NCBI RefSeq assembly: GCF_003287275.1
Contig: NZ_QEVW01000008.1
Location: forward strand, 310,001 to 374,000
DNA length: 64,000 nt
From: Paenibacillus taichungensis
GTDB taxonomy: Bacteria > Bacillota > Bacilli > Paenibacillales > Paenibacillaceae
Direction of reading: 5' to 3'
The position numbers and the translations under genes were made by a program. Shown piece by piece: positions 1 through 11,215 of this stretch. The stretch's first letter is position 1, and every line of letters starts with the position of its first letter. The notes under the pieces were generated by a model. It was not told the DNA's origin. It did no database searches and saw only the letters and a list, made by a program, of their open reading frames with translations.

Positions 1-848
1 GGATAGGCGAGCGATGGGGATTGAAGCAAGGCCGAGTAGTTATTTTCTACAGCCATGCTGTAATCAAAAGTAAAGAAGCTGCAAATCGATATCGAGAACA
101 GGAAGATGATAAAAAACAAACCGGACATGGCCGTGACATTTGGAGCAAGACGCTCCCACAAATCATTCCAGAAGTTGGATTTCTGTTTACCCTGTCTGCG
201 TATTCGTCCAATGATGGAGATACCCAGCAGCAGTGCGAATACATTCCCTGTGACCGAAGTCAGAATGAGGATCGTGCTCACGCCCAACATCCAGCGTGGG
301 ATGATCGAGGCTGAGGTATACCGGGATACGATAAACAGCACAATCATATCAATGACAAGCACAAGTACGAGCACAGCCATAGCTGGCAAAAACGTATCCG
401 CAACATACGGTTTAAACATATTGAGTGCCGAGACCCCAATAACGAACAGCTGGGTCAGCAGCATATACACCGCAAATGTATACTCAATGCTCTTTGTTTT
501 CTTGATCAGATGAAAAGCGGCCGTCACGATAAAGATATTGCCTGAAATGATACCAAACAGCTGAACCCAGGCGAGTCTGCGAGTCAGCACAGAGATTGTT
601 CCCTGCCGAATCAGGTCTCTCCGAATCCGGAGCGTCAGCACACTCTGAACCAGCGTGAAAAATAGGTGGATTCCGAGCGCAGTTAGCAGAAATGGTCTGA
701 ACGCCTGAAGGCTCCAGTCATAACTGTTGAACAACAGTAACACCGACAAGAGAACGGAAGTGACCCAGGCGAAGCTCGCCTGACTGTACTCCTGTGAAGA
801 CTTAAGCCGAAAACGCATTTCTTGTGTAAGTGAACCCGATTTTGTCAT
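1..848 (-). CDS. OppC-like peptide ABC transporter permease, N-terminally extended (3' end off the window)
   Basis: The frame starts at ATG 848 and stays open to the left edge, so only the first 282 residues or so are visible. This part is rich in hydrophobic segments (about residues 28-50, 50-70, 92-115, 122-142, 155-175, 190-210 and 245-265). It ends in a sequence of the form LLQSPSLAYP, which in OppC/DppC permeases immediately precedes the PFGTDxxGRD motif. I infer that the canonical inner-membrane component begins at the window edge, after an unusually long membrane-bound N-terminal extension. It lies 12 bp downstream of the OppB-like gene with its own GCAGGTG site, so the two should be cotranscribed. 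Expected role: second permease of a di/oligopeptide importer. No substrate-binding protein is visible; it may lie to the left. Confidence 0.75.
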   Translation of the reverse strand, partial: MTKSGSLTQEMRFRLKSSQEYSQASFAWVTSVLLSVLLLFNSYDWSLQAFRPFLLTALGIHLFFTLVQSVLTLRIRRDLIRQGTISVLTRRLAWVQLFGIISGNIFIVTAAFHLIKKTKSIEYTFAVYMLLTQLFVIGVSALNMFKPYVADTFLPAMAVLVLVLVIDMIVLFIVSRYTSASIIPRWMLGVSTILILTSVTGNVFALLLGISIIGRIRRQGKQKSNFWNDLWERLAPNVTAMSGLFFIIFLFSISICSFFTFDYSMAVENNYSALLQSPSLAY

Positions 849-860
849 AGTGCACCTGCT

Positions 861-2303
861 TTAATATTGTTTCATCTTGGAACGGACCCTTGGATCGACA
901 AAAGCGTACAACAGATCTACCACAACATTGATGATGGAGATCGTAATCGCTGTGTATATGACCCCGCCCATAATGCTCGGAATATCAGGGATAAACTGTT
1001 TATCCACAATGTAGCTGCCGAGACCGCTGATATTAAATACTTTCTCAGTTACAGCCGCCCCGCCAAGCATGCCTCCAAATTGAAGACCTACAACGGTTAC
1101 GATTGGAATTAGCGCATTGCGCACAGCATGTTTCAGCAGAACCTGTCGTTCACTTAATCCTTTGGCACGAGCAGTCATTACGTAATCCTCATGAATAACT
1201 TCCAGTGTGGAAGAGCGAGTCATACGGGCCACCGCAGCGGTTAATCCCGTTCCCAGAACAATCGTTGGCATAATAATAGACAGCCAGTTCTGTGGATTGA
1301 AGGTAGCCGGAAGCCACTGCAGCTTGATCGAAAAATTCAGGATAAAGATGAGTCCTTGCCAGAAATTCGGAATCGATAATCCAATCAATGCAATAAACAT
1401 GAATGTGTAATCAAACAGTGAATTGGGCTTGATCGCCGAGATGATACCGATGGGTAATGCAATGACAAGGGCAAGCAACAAGGAGATCACAGCCAGTGTT
1501 AACGTGATTGGAAACTTTCTGGCGATCGTAGCCGTGACATCTTCATTCCCTGAAAAAGACTTGCCGAGATCAAATAGAGCTATGCCCTTGATATTGTTCC
1601 AGAGTTGGACAAGATAGGGCTGATCCAGGCCATACACATGGTTAAAAGCTGCGATCTGTTCCTGTGTTGCTGTCTCTCCGAGAATGTTGGCTGCCGGATT
1701 GAATGGAGACAGGTACAAGATGGTGAATACAAGTGTTGCTACGCCCAGAATGACGAATACCGTCATCAGAATTCTTTCGAATATGTACTTTAGATAAGGA
1801 TTGCCATACAGAAACATCATGGCGTACATCAGACAGCCAGGAATAACCGATATCGCAAGGAACCAAGGTTTATCAATTATCGATTGGAATGTATCAGCCA
1901 TCGTCAGGCGCTGTTTCCCCTGTTCCTGAAGCTTGCTGAACGTTCGTTCCTTTAACTCCTTCTGAACTGATTCCTCCAGCCATTCCTCCGTTTGACGTTT
2001 AAACTCTGCCTCACTAACTTGCTGCTGAAAGAAACGATGTTTACGCCTCAACTGTTCTTCCACGTCCATTCGAAGTTTATCCCGGTAAGAAGTGGAGAGC
2101 ATATCGTGCTCAACAGCTTGTTGAACCACGGCCCAGCCATCCCTTTTTCGTCTAGAGTGCCAGATCAGAAGCACAACCAGATTAACGGGCAGTCCGAGAA
2201 TAAATAGAACATATCGATAGGAGGGATGAAGCAGCATTTTGCCATAATTAAATCCCAGGGTGTAAACAAGCTGTGACATTTTGCTGCCTTTTGCAAGATT
2301 CAA
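861..2303 (-). CDS. OppB-like peptide ABC transporter permease with N-terminal extension
   Basis: Permease of an oligopeptide/dipeptide ABC importer, about 480 aa. The C-terminal 310 residues are a BPD_transp_1 (MetI-like) domain with the ATPase-contacting EAA loop (EDYVMTARAKGLSERQV) and the usual OppB ending (VDLLYAFVDPRVR). Before it lies an extension of about 150 residues: one membrane helix near 15-35, a charged helical segment rich in Glu, Lys and Gln, and a second helix near 135-155. Typical OppB proteins are 305-335 aa, so this is clearly longer. I chose TTG at 2303 because AAGGAGG (2314-2320) sits 10 bp upstream; an in-frame ATG at 2324 lies upstream of that site and has no ribosome binding site of its own. 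It is first gene of the minus-strand operon with the OppC-like gene. Confidence 0.85.
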   Translation of the reverse strand: MNLAKGSKMSQLVYTLGFNYGKMLLHPSYRYVLFILGLPVNLVVLLIWHSRRKRDGWAVVQQAVEHDMLSTSYRDKLRMDVEEQLRRKHRFFQQQVSEAEFKRQTEEWLEESVQKELKERTFSKLQEQGKQRLTMADTFQSIIDKPWFLAISVIPGCLMYAMMFLYGNPYLKYIFERILMTVFVILGVATLVFTILYLSPFNPAANILGETATQEQIAAFNHVYGLDQPYLVQLWNNIKGIALFDLGKSFSGNEDVTATIARKFPITLTLAVISLLLALVIALPIGIISAIKPNSLFDYTFMFIALIGLSIPNFWQGLIFILNFSIKLQWLPATFNPQNWLSIIMPTIVLGTGLTAAVARMTRSSTLEVIHEDYVMTARAKGLSERQVLLKHAVRNALIPIVTVVGLQFGGMLGGAAVTEKVFNISGLGSYIVDKQFIPDIPSIMGGVIYTAITISIINVVVDLLYAFVDPRVRSKMKQY

Positions 2304-2361
2304 ACCATGCGAGCCTCCTTTCATCTCATTTTAAATTGCATTATTCCGATTGATATAGTAT

Positions 2362-2390
2362 ATATTATTTAGAGTCTATTTAATTGTCAA
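2362..2390 (-). promoter_or_regulatory. SigA promoter of the permease operon
   Basis: On the minus strand a perfect -35 TTGACA (2385-2390) and a -10 TAATAT (2362-2367) are separated by exactly 17 bp. The intergenic region is very AT rich and is shared with the divergent ATPase gene. Assignment is by consensus only. Confidence 0.6.
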
Positions 2391-2449
2391 GGTATGGAAG
2401 AGTATACATATGAGCACATGTTAAAATATGGATGAGGGCTGGTGATCAC

Positions 2450-4201
2450 ATGCAACCTTTGTTGAAAGTAAATGAGTTGTCCGTTTCTTTTCATTCCGGT
2501 GAGAGTGAATTTCAGGCGGTGAAAGAAGTCAGTTTTGAAGTGCGGAAAGGGGAAACACTTGGCATTGTAGGGGAATCCGGCAGTGGGAAGAGTGTTACGG
2601 CACGTTCCATTATGAGACTGCTTGCCTCTCCTCCTTCGCAGATGAAAAAGGGTGAGATCCTGTTTAAAGGGGTAGATCTGGTCCATAAAACGCAAAAAGA
2701 GATGGAAAGTATCCGTGGCCGTGACATCGGCATGATCTTTCAGGACCCTATGAGTTCTCTTAATCCGACCGTGAAGATCGGAAAACAGATTACCGAAAGT
2801 CTGATTAAACATCAGAAGCTTTCCAGAGGGGAAGCGAAGAAGCAGGCGATTGCCATGCTGGAGCTCGTTGGTATCACCCGGAGTGAAATACGTTTCAACC
2901 AGTACCCACATGAATTCTCCGGAGGTATGCGTCAGCGGGTGATGATCGCTATTGCTCTTGCTTGCCGTCCTGAATTGCTGATTGCGGATGAACCTACAAC
3001 TGCGCTTGATGTTACTATCCAGGCCCAAATCCTTCATTTGATGAAAGATATGCAGGCACAGCTGGGCACCTCTATTATTCTGATTACCCATGATCTCGGA
3101 GTAGTGGCAGGCATGTGTGATCGGGTCGTGGTCATGAAAGACGGGCAGATTGTGGAATCCGGCACAACCACAGAGATTTTTGCTAATCCGAAGCATCCAT
3201 ACACAGCAAGGTTGTTGAATGCATTACCTCGACTGGACGAGAAGAAAAAGCCAAAACTCGTCTCGTTGGTGCCACGCGATTTGGAGGATGATCAGCCTTT
3301 ACTGGAAGTGAAGTCCCTCAAGCAACATTTTAATCTGGGTAAAGGCAACACTTTAAAAGCTGTGAACGATATCAGTTTCGAGATCCGCCAGGGGGAGACG
3401 CTGGGGGTCGTTGGCGAATCAGGTAGCGGGAAATCGACTACAGGCCGAGCCATTCTGCGACTGCATGAACCTACAGGTGGAGATGTGCTGTTCAAGGGAG
3501 TGCCGCTCAACCGCCTCTCTGCCTCAGAGATGAAAACGATGAGGAGACATATGCAAATTATTTTCCAGGACCCGTATGCCTCGCTTAATCCCAAATTTAG
3601 AATTATGGACATTATTGGCGAAGCCTTGGATATTCACCGTCTTGCCGGCAGCCCTGCTGAACGGGAAAAGCGTGTGGAGGAATTGCTGGAGATGGTGGGG
3701 CTCGATCCGGCTCATGCACAGCGATACCCTCATGAATTTTCGGGTGGTCAACGGCAGCGGATCGGAATCGCTCGTGCGCTGGCTGTGGAACCTGAATTTA
3801 TTGTATGTGACGAGCCTTTGTCTGCGCTGGATGTGTCCATTCAGGCACAGATCGTACAACTGCTTGAAGAATTGCAGCAGCGACTTGGTCTGACATATCT
3901 GTTCATCGCACATGACCTGTCCATGGTTAAACATATCAGTGATCGTGTGGCTGTCATGTATAACGGGAAAATTGTGGAGTTAGCAGAAAGTGAAGAGTTA
4001 TATTCGAATCCTCAGCATGCATACACAAAGGCCTTGTTATCGGCCATTCCGGTGCCGGACCCGGCTGTGGAAGCGAAGAAAAAACGTCTTGCAGTTAACC
4101 AAACACCACGAGAGACAGTCGAAGTGGAAGATCGCTATAATCTGGAACAGTCTCAGTGGGTGGAAGTGAAAGAGGGACATTGGGTGGCCATTTCCGGATA
4201 A
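2450..4201 (+). CDS. Fused double ATP-binding protein of an oligopeptide ABC transporter (OppD-OppF type)
   Basis: Cytoplasmic ATPase powering peptide import, with two complete nucleotide-binding domains in one chain of about 583 aa. Domain 1 has Walker A GESGSGKS, signature FSGGMRQR and Walker [13 protein letters not shown]. Domain 2, from about residue 275, has [21 protein letters not shown] and [12 protein letters not shown]. Each is followed by an oligopeptide-ABC C-terminal segment ([24 protein letters not shown]). OppD and OppF are separate proteins in Bacillus; fusions are common in the Dpp/Gsi branch. It is divergent from the two permeases and should be their partner. I prefer ATG 2450, which has GAGGG about 10 bp upstream; an in-frame ATG at 2432 lacks a ribosome binding site. 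Substrate (peptide, nickel, opine) cannot be told from sequence. Confidence 0.92.
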   Translation: MQPLLKVNELSVSFHSGESEFQAVKEVSFEVRKGETLGIVGESGSGKSVTARSIMRLLASPPSQMKKGEILFKGVDLVHKTQKEMESIRGRDIGMIFQDPMSSLNPTVKIGKQITESLIKHQKLSRGEAKKQAIAMLELVGITRSEIRFNQYPHEFSGGMRQRVMIAIALACRPELLIADEPTTALDVTIQAQILHLMKDMQAQLGTSIILITHDLGVVAGMCDRVVVMKDGQIVESGTTTEIFANPKHPYTARLLNALPRLDEKKKPKLVSLVPRDLEDDQPLLEVKSLKQHFNLGKGNTLKAVNDISFEIRQGETLGVVGESGSGKSTTGRAILRLHEPTGGDVLFKGVPLNRLSASEMKTMRRHMQIIFQDPYASLNPKFRIMDIIGEALDIHRLAGSPAEREKRVEELLEMVGLDPAHAQRYPHEFSGGQRQRIGIARALAVEPEFIVCDEPLSALDVSIQAQIVQLLEELQQRLGLTYLFIAHDLSMVKHISDRVAVMYNGKIVELAESEELYSNPQHAYTKALLSAIPVPDPAVEAKKKRLAVNQTPRETVEVEDRYNLEQSQWVEVKEGHWVAISG

Positions 4202-4224
4202 GGCAAAACATTCATTTTCACTCC

Positions 4225-4274
4225 AAAAGAACCCCGGCAATGACTGTGGAACGTCATTGCGCGGGGTTCTTTTC
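4225..4274. terminator. Bidirectional intrinsic terminator
   Basis: A long hairpin with stem AGAACCCCG-CAATGAC paired to GTCATTG-CGCGGGGTTCT, flanked by A-runs on the left and T-runs on the right. It lies between the convergent double-ATPase gene and the lipoprotein gene and can end both. Confidence 0.8.
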
Positions 4275-4305
4275 ATGCACAGCATGCACTGTGACAGTGA
4301 GTGTA

Positions 4306-5094
4306 TTATTTAAACTGAACGGATTTCTTGATGTTGTCGATCTCGGCCTTAGTGGTATCATCCAAATAGGTGAAGATGAAGTTGAATGCATAACCTTCAA
4401 TAATGGTACTGTAGTAATCTTGCGTAATGGTTGAACCGTTGCCCGCATCCATCGTAATTTGCATCAGATCCATCTCTTTGCCACCGATCGTTTCGGTTGT
4501 GAATTCCTTGTATTCATAAGGGAACTGGCTGTCCACCATGAATTTCTTCGTTGCTTTCAGATAATCTTTACCGGTACGAATTCCTTGCAGCAGGCTTACT
4601 TTTTCAGCGATCGCCATAGCGGAAGGACCAACCTGACTTCCGTCGAGTGGATATTTTGAAGCCATCAACAGGTTCAGTGTTTTGGCCTGAGATAGTTCAA
4701 TTTGTTTTTTCTTGGTTTCATCGTCTCCGGCAATAACTTCGGAGGAAGCGTTAGTCAGCTCGTTCATGCCTTCGGCATCCTGGAACTCCCAAGCTTCGGG
4801 GAATTTCAGCGATACACCAAAATAGTCATTGTTGTAAGAGCCTTTTTCTGTGGTTCCCAATTCAACGTTTTTGGAGCTATCTGTTTCCTTGGACTCGAAA
4901 GTGGATGCTTCGGAGCTTTCCGTGTTCTCCGTATCTTCTGTCTTCGCCGTGTCTGTGTCAGTGCCGGCAGTAGTTTTCGTTGCAGTTGATTCGTTTGTTT
5001 TGGCGTTGTTATCCGCTTTTTCGCCACAAGCTGCAGCAACCAACAGAATCATAATTAACATGGCAAACAATGAAGCTTTTTTTGGAATAGACAT
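4306..5094 (-). CDS. Secreted lipoprotein of unknown function (PsbP-like fold possible)
   Basis: A 262-aa lipoprotein. The signal peptide is Lys-rich then hydrophobic and ends in a lipobox (VAAAC, Cys near residue 23). A low-complexity Thr/Glu/Asp/Ser linker of about 55 residues follows, as in many Gram-positive lipoproteins tethered outside the membrane. The folded part begins near residue 85 with a motif of the type YFGVSLKFPEAWEF, seen in PsbP-like/DUF1795 domains, but I could not verify the family. A strong AGGAGGG site precedes the ATG. It is transcribed in the same direction as the upstream LuxR-type regulator gene, and its promoter is abutted by an 18-bp palindrome that could bind that regulator. 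Confidence 0.75.
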   Translation of the reverse strand: MSIPKKASLFAMLIMILLVAAACGEKADNNAKTNESTATKTTAGTDTDTAKTEDTENTESSEASTFESKETDSSKNVELGTTEKGSYNNDYFGVSLKFPEAWEFQDAEGMNELTNASSEVIAGDDETKKKQIELSQAKTLNLLMASKYPLDGSQVGPSAMAIAEKVSLLQGIRTGKDYLKATKKFMVDSQFPYEYKEFTTETIGGKEMDLMQITMDAGNGSTITQDYYSTIIEGYAFNFIFTYLDDTTKAEIDNIKKSVQFK

Positions 5095-5155
5095 ATTACC
5101 CTCCTGAAAATGTGTGTGTGTGCTTTTTCTCTCTCTAATTCATGTGTACCTAAAA

Positions 5156-5201
5156 ATCTTAGCACAGATGTTCGTGTTGACCACCTATAGGAATCTATAG
5201 G
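5156..5201 (-). promoter_or_regulatory. Lipoprotein promoter with adjacent LuxR-box-like palindrome
   Basis: Minus-strand -10 TAAGAT (5156-5161), 16-bp spacer and -35 TGGTCA (5178-5183). Immediately upstream, with no gap, is the inverted repeat CCTATAG-GAAT-CTATAGG (5184-5201). A palindrome abutting a poor -35 box is the usual placement for a LuxR-family activator, and a LuxR-type gene ends at 5209. The pairing is inferred from position. Confidence 0.5.
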
Positions 5202-5208
5202 GGTACCT

Positions 5209-5970
5209 TTATAGATAAGACAGACGGCTGGCAATTGAAACAGCTTCCGCGCTGGATTGTACACCTAATTTGTTGAAAATCACTTTTTTATGATGATTTA
5301 CGGTGCATTCCTTTATTTTCAATTTCAATGCAATGGCTTTAACCGTCAGTCCGCTAGAGATCATTTTCAAAATGGTTAACTGTCGCTTGGTGAATTCAAT
5401 CGATGGCTGCTTCGTTACCGACGAGGCAAGGTCAGATTGATACCGATTTTGCATATGGGCCGGGATCAGCTTGGCGATTGCAATCAGTTCACTCTGGATA
5501 TCTGCATTAATGGTGGAGACGTCCAGGTAGCCAACATGTTGAAGACCGACAGACAGAGGTGCAGCGTAACAATGCCAGTTCTGAAAAAGCGGATTCTCGT
5601 GCTGCTCAGGGGGCAGTTGAACAGGCCCGTGTTTGTCCATAGATTCAGATATGGCATTGACGCCACAGCTTCTAGCCGTAAAGATCATGCCCGGGCGGAT
5701 GGGAGATTGTTTCACGACCTGTTCCAGATCAGTGCTGTAATCCATGGCAAGCAGAACCCCGTGCGCGTCGGTGAGCAGAAAGAGGTACGTGCTTGACAGG
5801 TTTTCTTTGATATCCGAGAGACTCTGCTGGAAGGCGTTAATCAGAAAATGATTGATTTTGCGCATCCTGTCCAGATTGATTTTCGTTAAATACTGGATAT
5901 GTACCATACCGGGTGTATATATCTCGTTCTCTAACGAGGATTCTCGTAAGTTAGATGTTTGTGCTGACAT
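5209..5970 (-). CDS. LuxR-family transcriptional regulator with N-terminal GAF-like sensor
   Basis: A 253-aa cytoplasmic DNA-binding protein. The C-terminal 60 residues are a LuxR/GerE helix-turn-helix: FTKRQLTILKMISSGLTVKAIA, then CTVNHHKKVIFNKLGVQSSAEAV. Residues about 45-175 resemble the GAF-type sensor domain of AcoR-like regulators (LLTDAHGVLLAMDYS, later ENPLFQNWHCYAAPL and VGYLDVS), suggesting small-molecule binding. There is no receiver domain, so it is not a classical two-component regulator. AAGGAGG lies just upstream of the ATG. It follows a small gene by 18 bp on the same strand and precedes the lipoprotein gene, whose promoter carries a likely target palindrome. The ligand is unknown. 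Confidence 0.8.
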   Translation of the reverse strand: MSAQTSNLRESSLENEIYTPGMVHIQYLTKINLDRMRKINHFLINAFQQSLSDIKENLSSTYLFLLTDAHGVLLAMDYSTDLEQVVKQSPIRPGMIFTARSCGVNAISESMDKHGPVQLPPEQHENPLFQNWHCYAAPLSVGLQHVGYLDVSTINADIQSELIAIAKLIPAHMQNRYQSDLASSVTKQPSIEFTKRQLTILKMISSGLTVKAIALKLKIKECTVNHHKKVIFNKLGVQSSAEAVSIASRLSYL

Positions 5971-5988
5971 AAGATATCCTCCTTGTGA

Positions 5989-6213
5989 TCAACCGATGGT
6001 TTCGATCACATGACCATCCTGATCGGTAATTTCAGTGCGGGCAACTCGAAAAAGAATGCCAGGCAATGAAGCAATCTCATATGTTTGTTCGACAGAGCGC
6101 AGGTTTGCAACTAATTCCAATACGGCTTGTTCATGTACTATCACTGTAATCTGGTTGCCATCCTCAGAAGTTGAGGGTGTTCCTCCTTGGCTATCCATTT
6201 TCCCGAAAAACAT
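5989..6213 (-). CDS. Small conserved-looking protein upstream of the LuxR-type regulator
   Basis: An open frame of 74 codons whose product has no membrane segment or signal peptide. The C-terminal half (VARTEITDQDGHVIETIG) reads like real coding sequence and the frame ends 18 bp before the regulator gene, so the two are probably cotranscribed. The start is uncertain: ATG 6213 has only a distant AAAGGT, and ATG 6198 has no clear ribosome binding site. I do not recognise the family. It could be a partner or modulator of the regulator, but nothing in the sequence proves that. Confidence 0.5.
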   Translation of the reverse strand: MFFGKMDSQGGTPSTSEDGNQITVIVHEQAVLELVANLRSVEQTYEIASLPGILFRVARTEITDQDGHVIETIG

Positions 6214-6320
6214 TTAAAATTAAGTCTACCTTTTTAAAAATCGGTTTCAAGCGGCTTAAGGATGAATTGCTTATCGTAGGACTTGGGGGTTACGATGTCT
6301 ATTTCAGGGAGGGCATTTAC

Positions 6321-6611
6321 ATGAGTATGAACGAGTTATATCTGGCGGAGTTCAATCAAAGCAGTTGGGACTCATTTGTGAGACTCTTCGAAAAATCATA
6401 TTTGCATGTGGACCCAATATGGGCTGAATGTGCAGAGCAGCGGGGGATTCCGGCAGATATTAGCAAGGCTATTTTATGTGAAATGGGTGAATATGCGCTG
6501 CGATGGATCGATATGAATGTTCCTGCATTGGGCGACGAAAGTCCTGCCATTTACCTCGAAAACGGGGATACAAATGCCCTAAGAGCAGCAATTATGCAAA
6601 TGCCTCGATAA
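6321..6611 (+). CDS. Orphan DUF2384-like (Xre/MbcA/ParS toxin-binding) small protein
   Basis: A 96-aa protein starting at ATG 6321, chosen because GGGAGGG lies 7 bp upstream; the frame extends further 5' without a better site. The C-terminal half carries ALRWIDMNVPALGDESPAIYL followed by a helix, closely resembling the ALxWLxTPNxALGGxSPxxLL signature of the MbcA/ParS/Xre antitoxin C-terminal domain. The N-terminal half is short and lacks a clear HTH. In RES-Xre systems such proteins sit beside a RES-domain toxin; no toxin-like gene flanks this one (regulator operon on the left, bgl operon on the right). Family assignment is from the motif alone; it could be an unrelated protein with a similar helical pattern. 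Confidence 0.5.
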   Translation: MSMNELYLAEFNQSSWDSFVRLFEKSYLHVDPIWAECAEQRGIPADISKAILCEMGEYALRWIDMNVPALGDESPAIYLENGDTNALRAAIMQMPR

Positions 6612-6724
6612 CGTCCAAAGGTAGTCAGCGAGTGCATTGAGCGGAAAGTTGATTTTGCAAAATAGATATGTTACGCTTACATTACAAGAGAAAAACAACC
6701 GAATACGCAATAACATCTTTTGAT

Positions 6725-8349
<1,625 letters not shown>

Positions 8350-8406
8350 TTTGGTCTGATTCCTGTATCTTAAACCCGGATCGCTGTAAGTAATTAGGCT
8401 TTTCGA

Positions 8407-8504
8407 GGATTGTTACCGCATAAAGCGGGCAAAACCCAACATAAAGCAGGCCAACGATGATTATCTGATCTGAAGCCCTTTTAGTTGCGCATTGTCCGCT
8501 TTTT
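8407..8504 (+). promoter_or_regulatory. RAT antiterminator and terminator between the two GH1 genes
   Basis: RAT at 8407-8436 (GGATTGTTACCGC then GCGGGCAAAACC). The alternative terminator pairs AAAGCGGGCAA (8422-8432) with TTGTCCGCTTTTT (8492-8504), using one G-U pair. I see no promoter in the 58 bp before it, so it should act on read-through from the first gene. Confidence 0.8.
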
Positions 8505-8559
8505 GATGTGTTCACGGGCATAGGGTCAACTGTTTTAACAAAGAATGAGTACAACGTAA

Positions 8560-10002
<1,443 letters not shown>

Positions 10003-10057
10003 TTTCTGGTTCCAAAGACATATGTGGGCAGCATCTTCTTGTGTCATATTCAAGCAC

Positions 10058-10071
10058 ATTAACCGCTTTCA
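10058..10071 (-). promoter_or_regulatory. Possible cre (CcpA) site upstream of licT
   Basis: On the minus strand TGAAAGCGGTTAAT matches the cre consensus TGWAANCGNTNWCA at 12 of 14 positions, with mismatches only in the last two. It lies just upstream of the licT promoter candidate, a sensible place for carbon catabolite control. Consensus match only. Confidence 0.35.
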
Positions 10072-10079
10072 CAAAAACA

Positions 10080-10108
10080 TTGTCAGATGGATAATTATAT
10101 GGTAAGAT
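10080..10108 (+). promoter_or_regulatory. SigA promoter candidate for licT
   Basis: TTGTCA (10080-10085), 17-bp spacer, TAAGAT (10103-10108). It would start transcription about 15 bp before the third RAT, letting licT be expressed apart from the upstream glucosidase genes and regulated by its own product. Confidence 0.5.
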
Positions 10109-10130
10109 GGGCCTAAGGCTAATGAATACT

Positions 10131-10205
10131 GGATTGTTACTGTTCAATCAGGCAAAACCAGAAGCGGGGCATGTGTTTCATGACCAGCTTTGGTTTTGCC
10201 TTTTA
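10131..10205 (+). promoter_or_regulatory. RAT antiterminator and terminator before licT
   Basis: RAT at 10131-10159 (GGATTGTTACTG then CAGGCAAAACC). The competing terminator pairs GGCAAAACCA (10151-10160) with TGGTTTTGCC (10191-10200) followed by TTTT. Placement before the antiterminator gene implies positive autoregulation. Confidence 0.85.
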
Positions 10206-10236
10206 CTACTTTGACGGTGCAAGGTGATGTGAAGAA

Positions 10237-11088
10237 ATGAAAATCGAGAAGGTGCTGAACAACAACGTAGTTACTGTGATTGATCCAGGAGGAAACGAAC
10301 TGGTCGTCATGGGGCGGGGCATAGCCTTCAAAAAGCATACTGGTGAAACGATAGACGACAGTCTGGTCGAAAAAATATTCTCATTGGAAAGCAAGGAAGT
10401 ATCACAGAAACTGAAAACGCTTCTGTCTGATATTCCAGTTGAATATGTTGAATGCTCGGATGAGATTATCCGTTACGCCGAGACCGTGTTGGGTGAGAAG
10501 CTTCATGAGAGCATCTACATTTCACTTACGGATCATATTCATTTTGCCATTGACCGGCATCGTCAAGGCTTGCTGATTCGTAACGCATTGTTCTGGGAGA
10601 TCAAACGCATGTACCGCAAGGAATATGCCATTGGGCTCAAGGCGCTTCAGATCATTGAAGAGACATTGGGTGTCCTGCTTCCTGAAGACGAATGCGCATT
10701 CATCGCAATGCATTTGGTCAATGCCCAGATGAACGGTGAGATGAGAGAAACCATCAGCATTACGAATATCGTAAAAGATATACTCAACATTGTACGACGC
10801 AGCTTTGTCATTGAGCTGGATGAGGATTCGCTGAGTTATTATCGATTCCTGACACATTTGAAGTTCTTTGCTCAGCGCGTACTACAAGGTACAGCGATTG
10901 AAGATAAGGAAGCGGATAATCCGCTTCATGATCTGGTAAGCAAACAATATCCTGAGGCACATGCATGTGCTTGTAAGATTAATGACTATACTCGCAAGAT
11001 CTATAGTCGGGTCTTATCCAAGGAAGAAATCCTATATCTGACCATTCATATTGAACGAGTTGTCAGAACTGAACAAACAATTGAATAA
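10237..11088 (+). CDS. licT: BglG/LicT-family transcriptional antiterminator
   Basis: RNA-binding antiterminator of 283 aa. Residues 1-57 form the CAT RNA-binding domain (MKIEKVLNNN, then GRGIAFKK). Two PTS-regulation domains follow, with conserved histidines visible in LTDHIHFAIDR and FIAMHLVNAQMN (PRD1) and in FLTHLKFFAQR and YLTIHIERV (PRD2). By family knowledge, the PTS permease phosphorylates PRD1 and inhibits it without substrate, while HPr phosphorylates PRD2 and activates it. It sits between the glucosidase genes and the EIIBCA gene, and RAT elements precede all four genes, so this protein very likely controls the whole operon and probably the distant RAT near 35.15 kb. The ribosome binding site (AAGGTGATG) is moderate. 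Confidence 0.93.
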   Translation: MKIEKVLNNNVVTVIDPGGNELVVMGRGIAFKKHTGETIDDSLVEKIFSLESKEVSQKLKTLLSDIPVEYVECSDEIIRYAETVLGEKLHESIYISLTDHIHFAIDRHRQGLLIRNALFWEIKRMYRKEYAIGLKALQIIEETLGVLLPEDECAFIAMHLVNAQMNGEMRETISITNIVKDILNIVRRSFVIELDEDSLSYYRFLTHLKFFAQRVLQGTAIEDKEADNPLHDLVSKQYPEAHACACKINDYTRKIYSRVLSKEEILYLTIHIERVVRTEQTIE

Positions 11089-11091
11089 TTG

Positions 11092-11182
11092 GGATTGTTA
11101 CTGCAAAAAAGGCAAAACCTAAACGTTGAATAATGATAAGCTGAAACTGCTTTGTCATTATTCAGTGTTTAGGTTTTTTTTT
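11092..11182 (+). promoter_or_regulatory. RAT antiterminator and terminator before bglP
   Basis: RAT at 11092-11119, only 3 bp after the licT stop codon. The terminator has a very long stem: AAAACCTAAAC with GTTGAATAATGA (from 11114) pairs with TCATTATTCAGT and GTTTAGGTTTTTTTT (to about 11182). Confidence 0.88.
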
Positions 11183-11215
11183 AACCTTCATTACACATAA
11201 AAGGAGCAAAACACA

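Noticed and set aside
2387..3196. Long minus-strand frame of 269 codons opposite the double ATPase gene
   Set aside because: It lies fully over well-supported nucleotide-binding domains, has no recognisable motif or RBS and is a reading-frame shadow.
6661..6700. Possible cre site near the first bgl promoter
   Set aside because: Sequences such as TGTTACGCTTACAT are off by one base in spacing relative to the CG core of the cre consensus.
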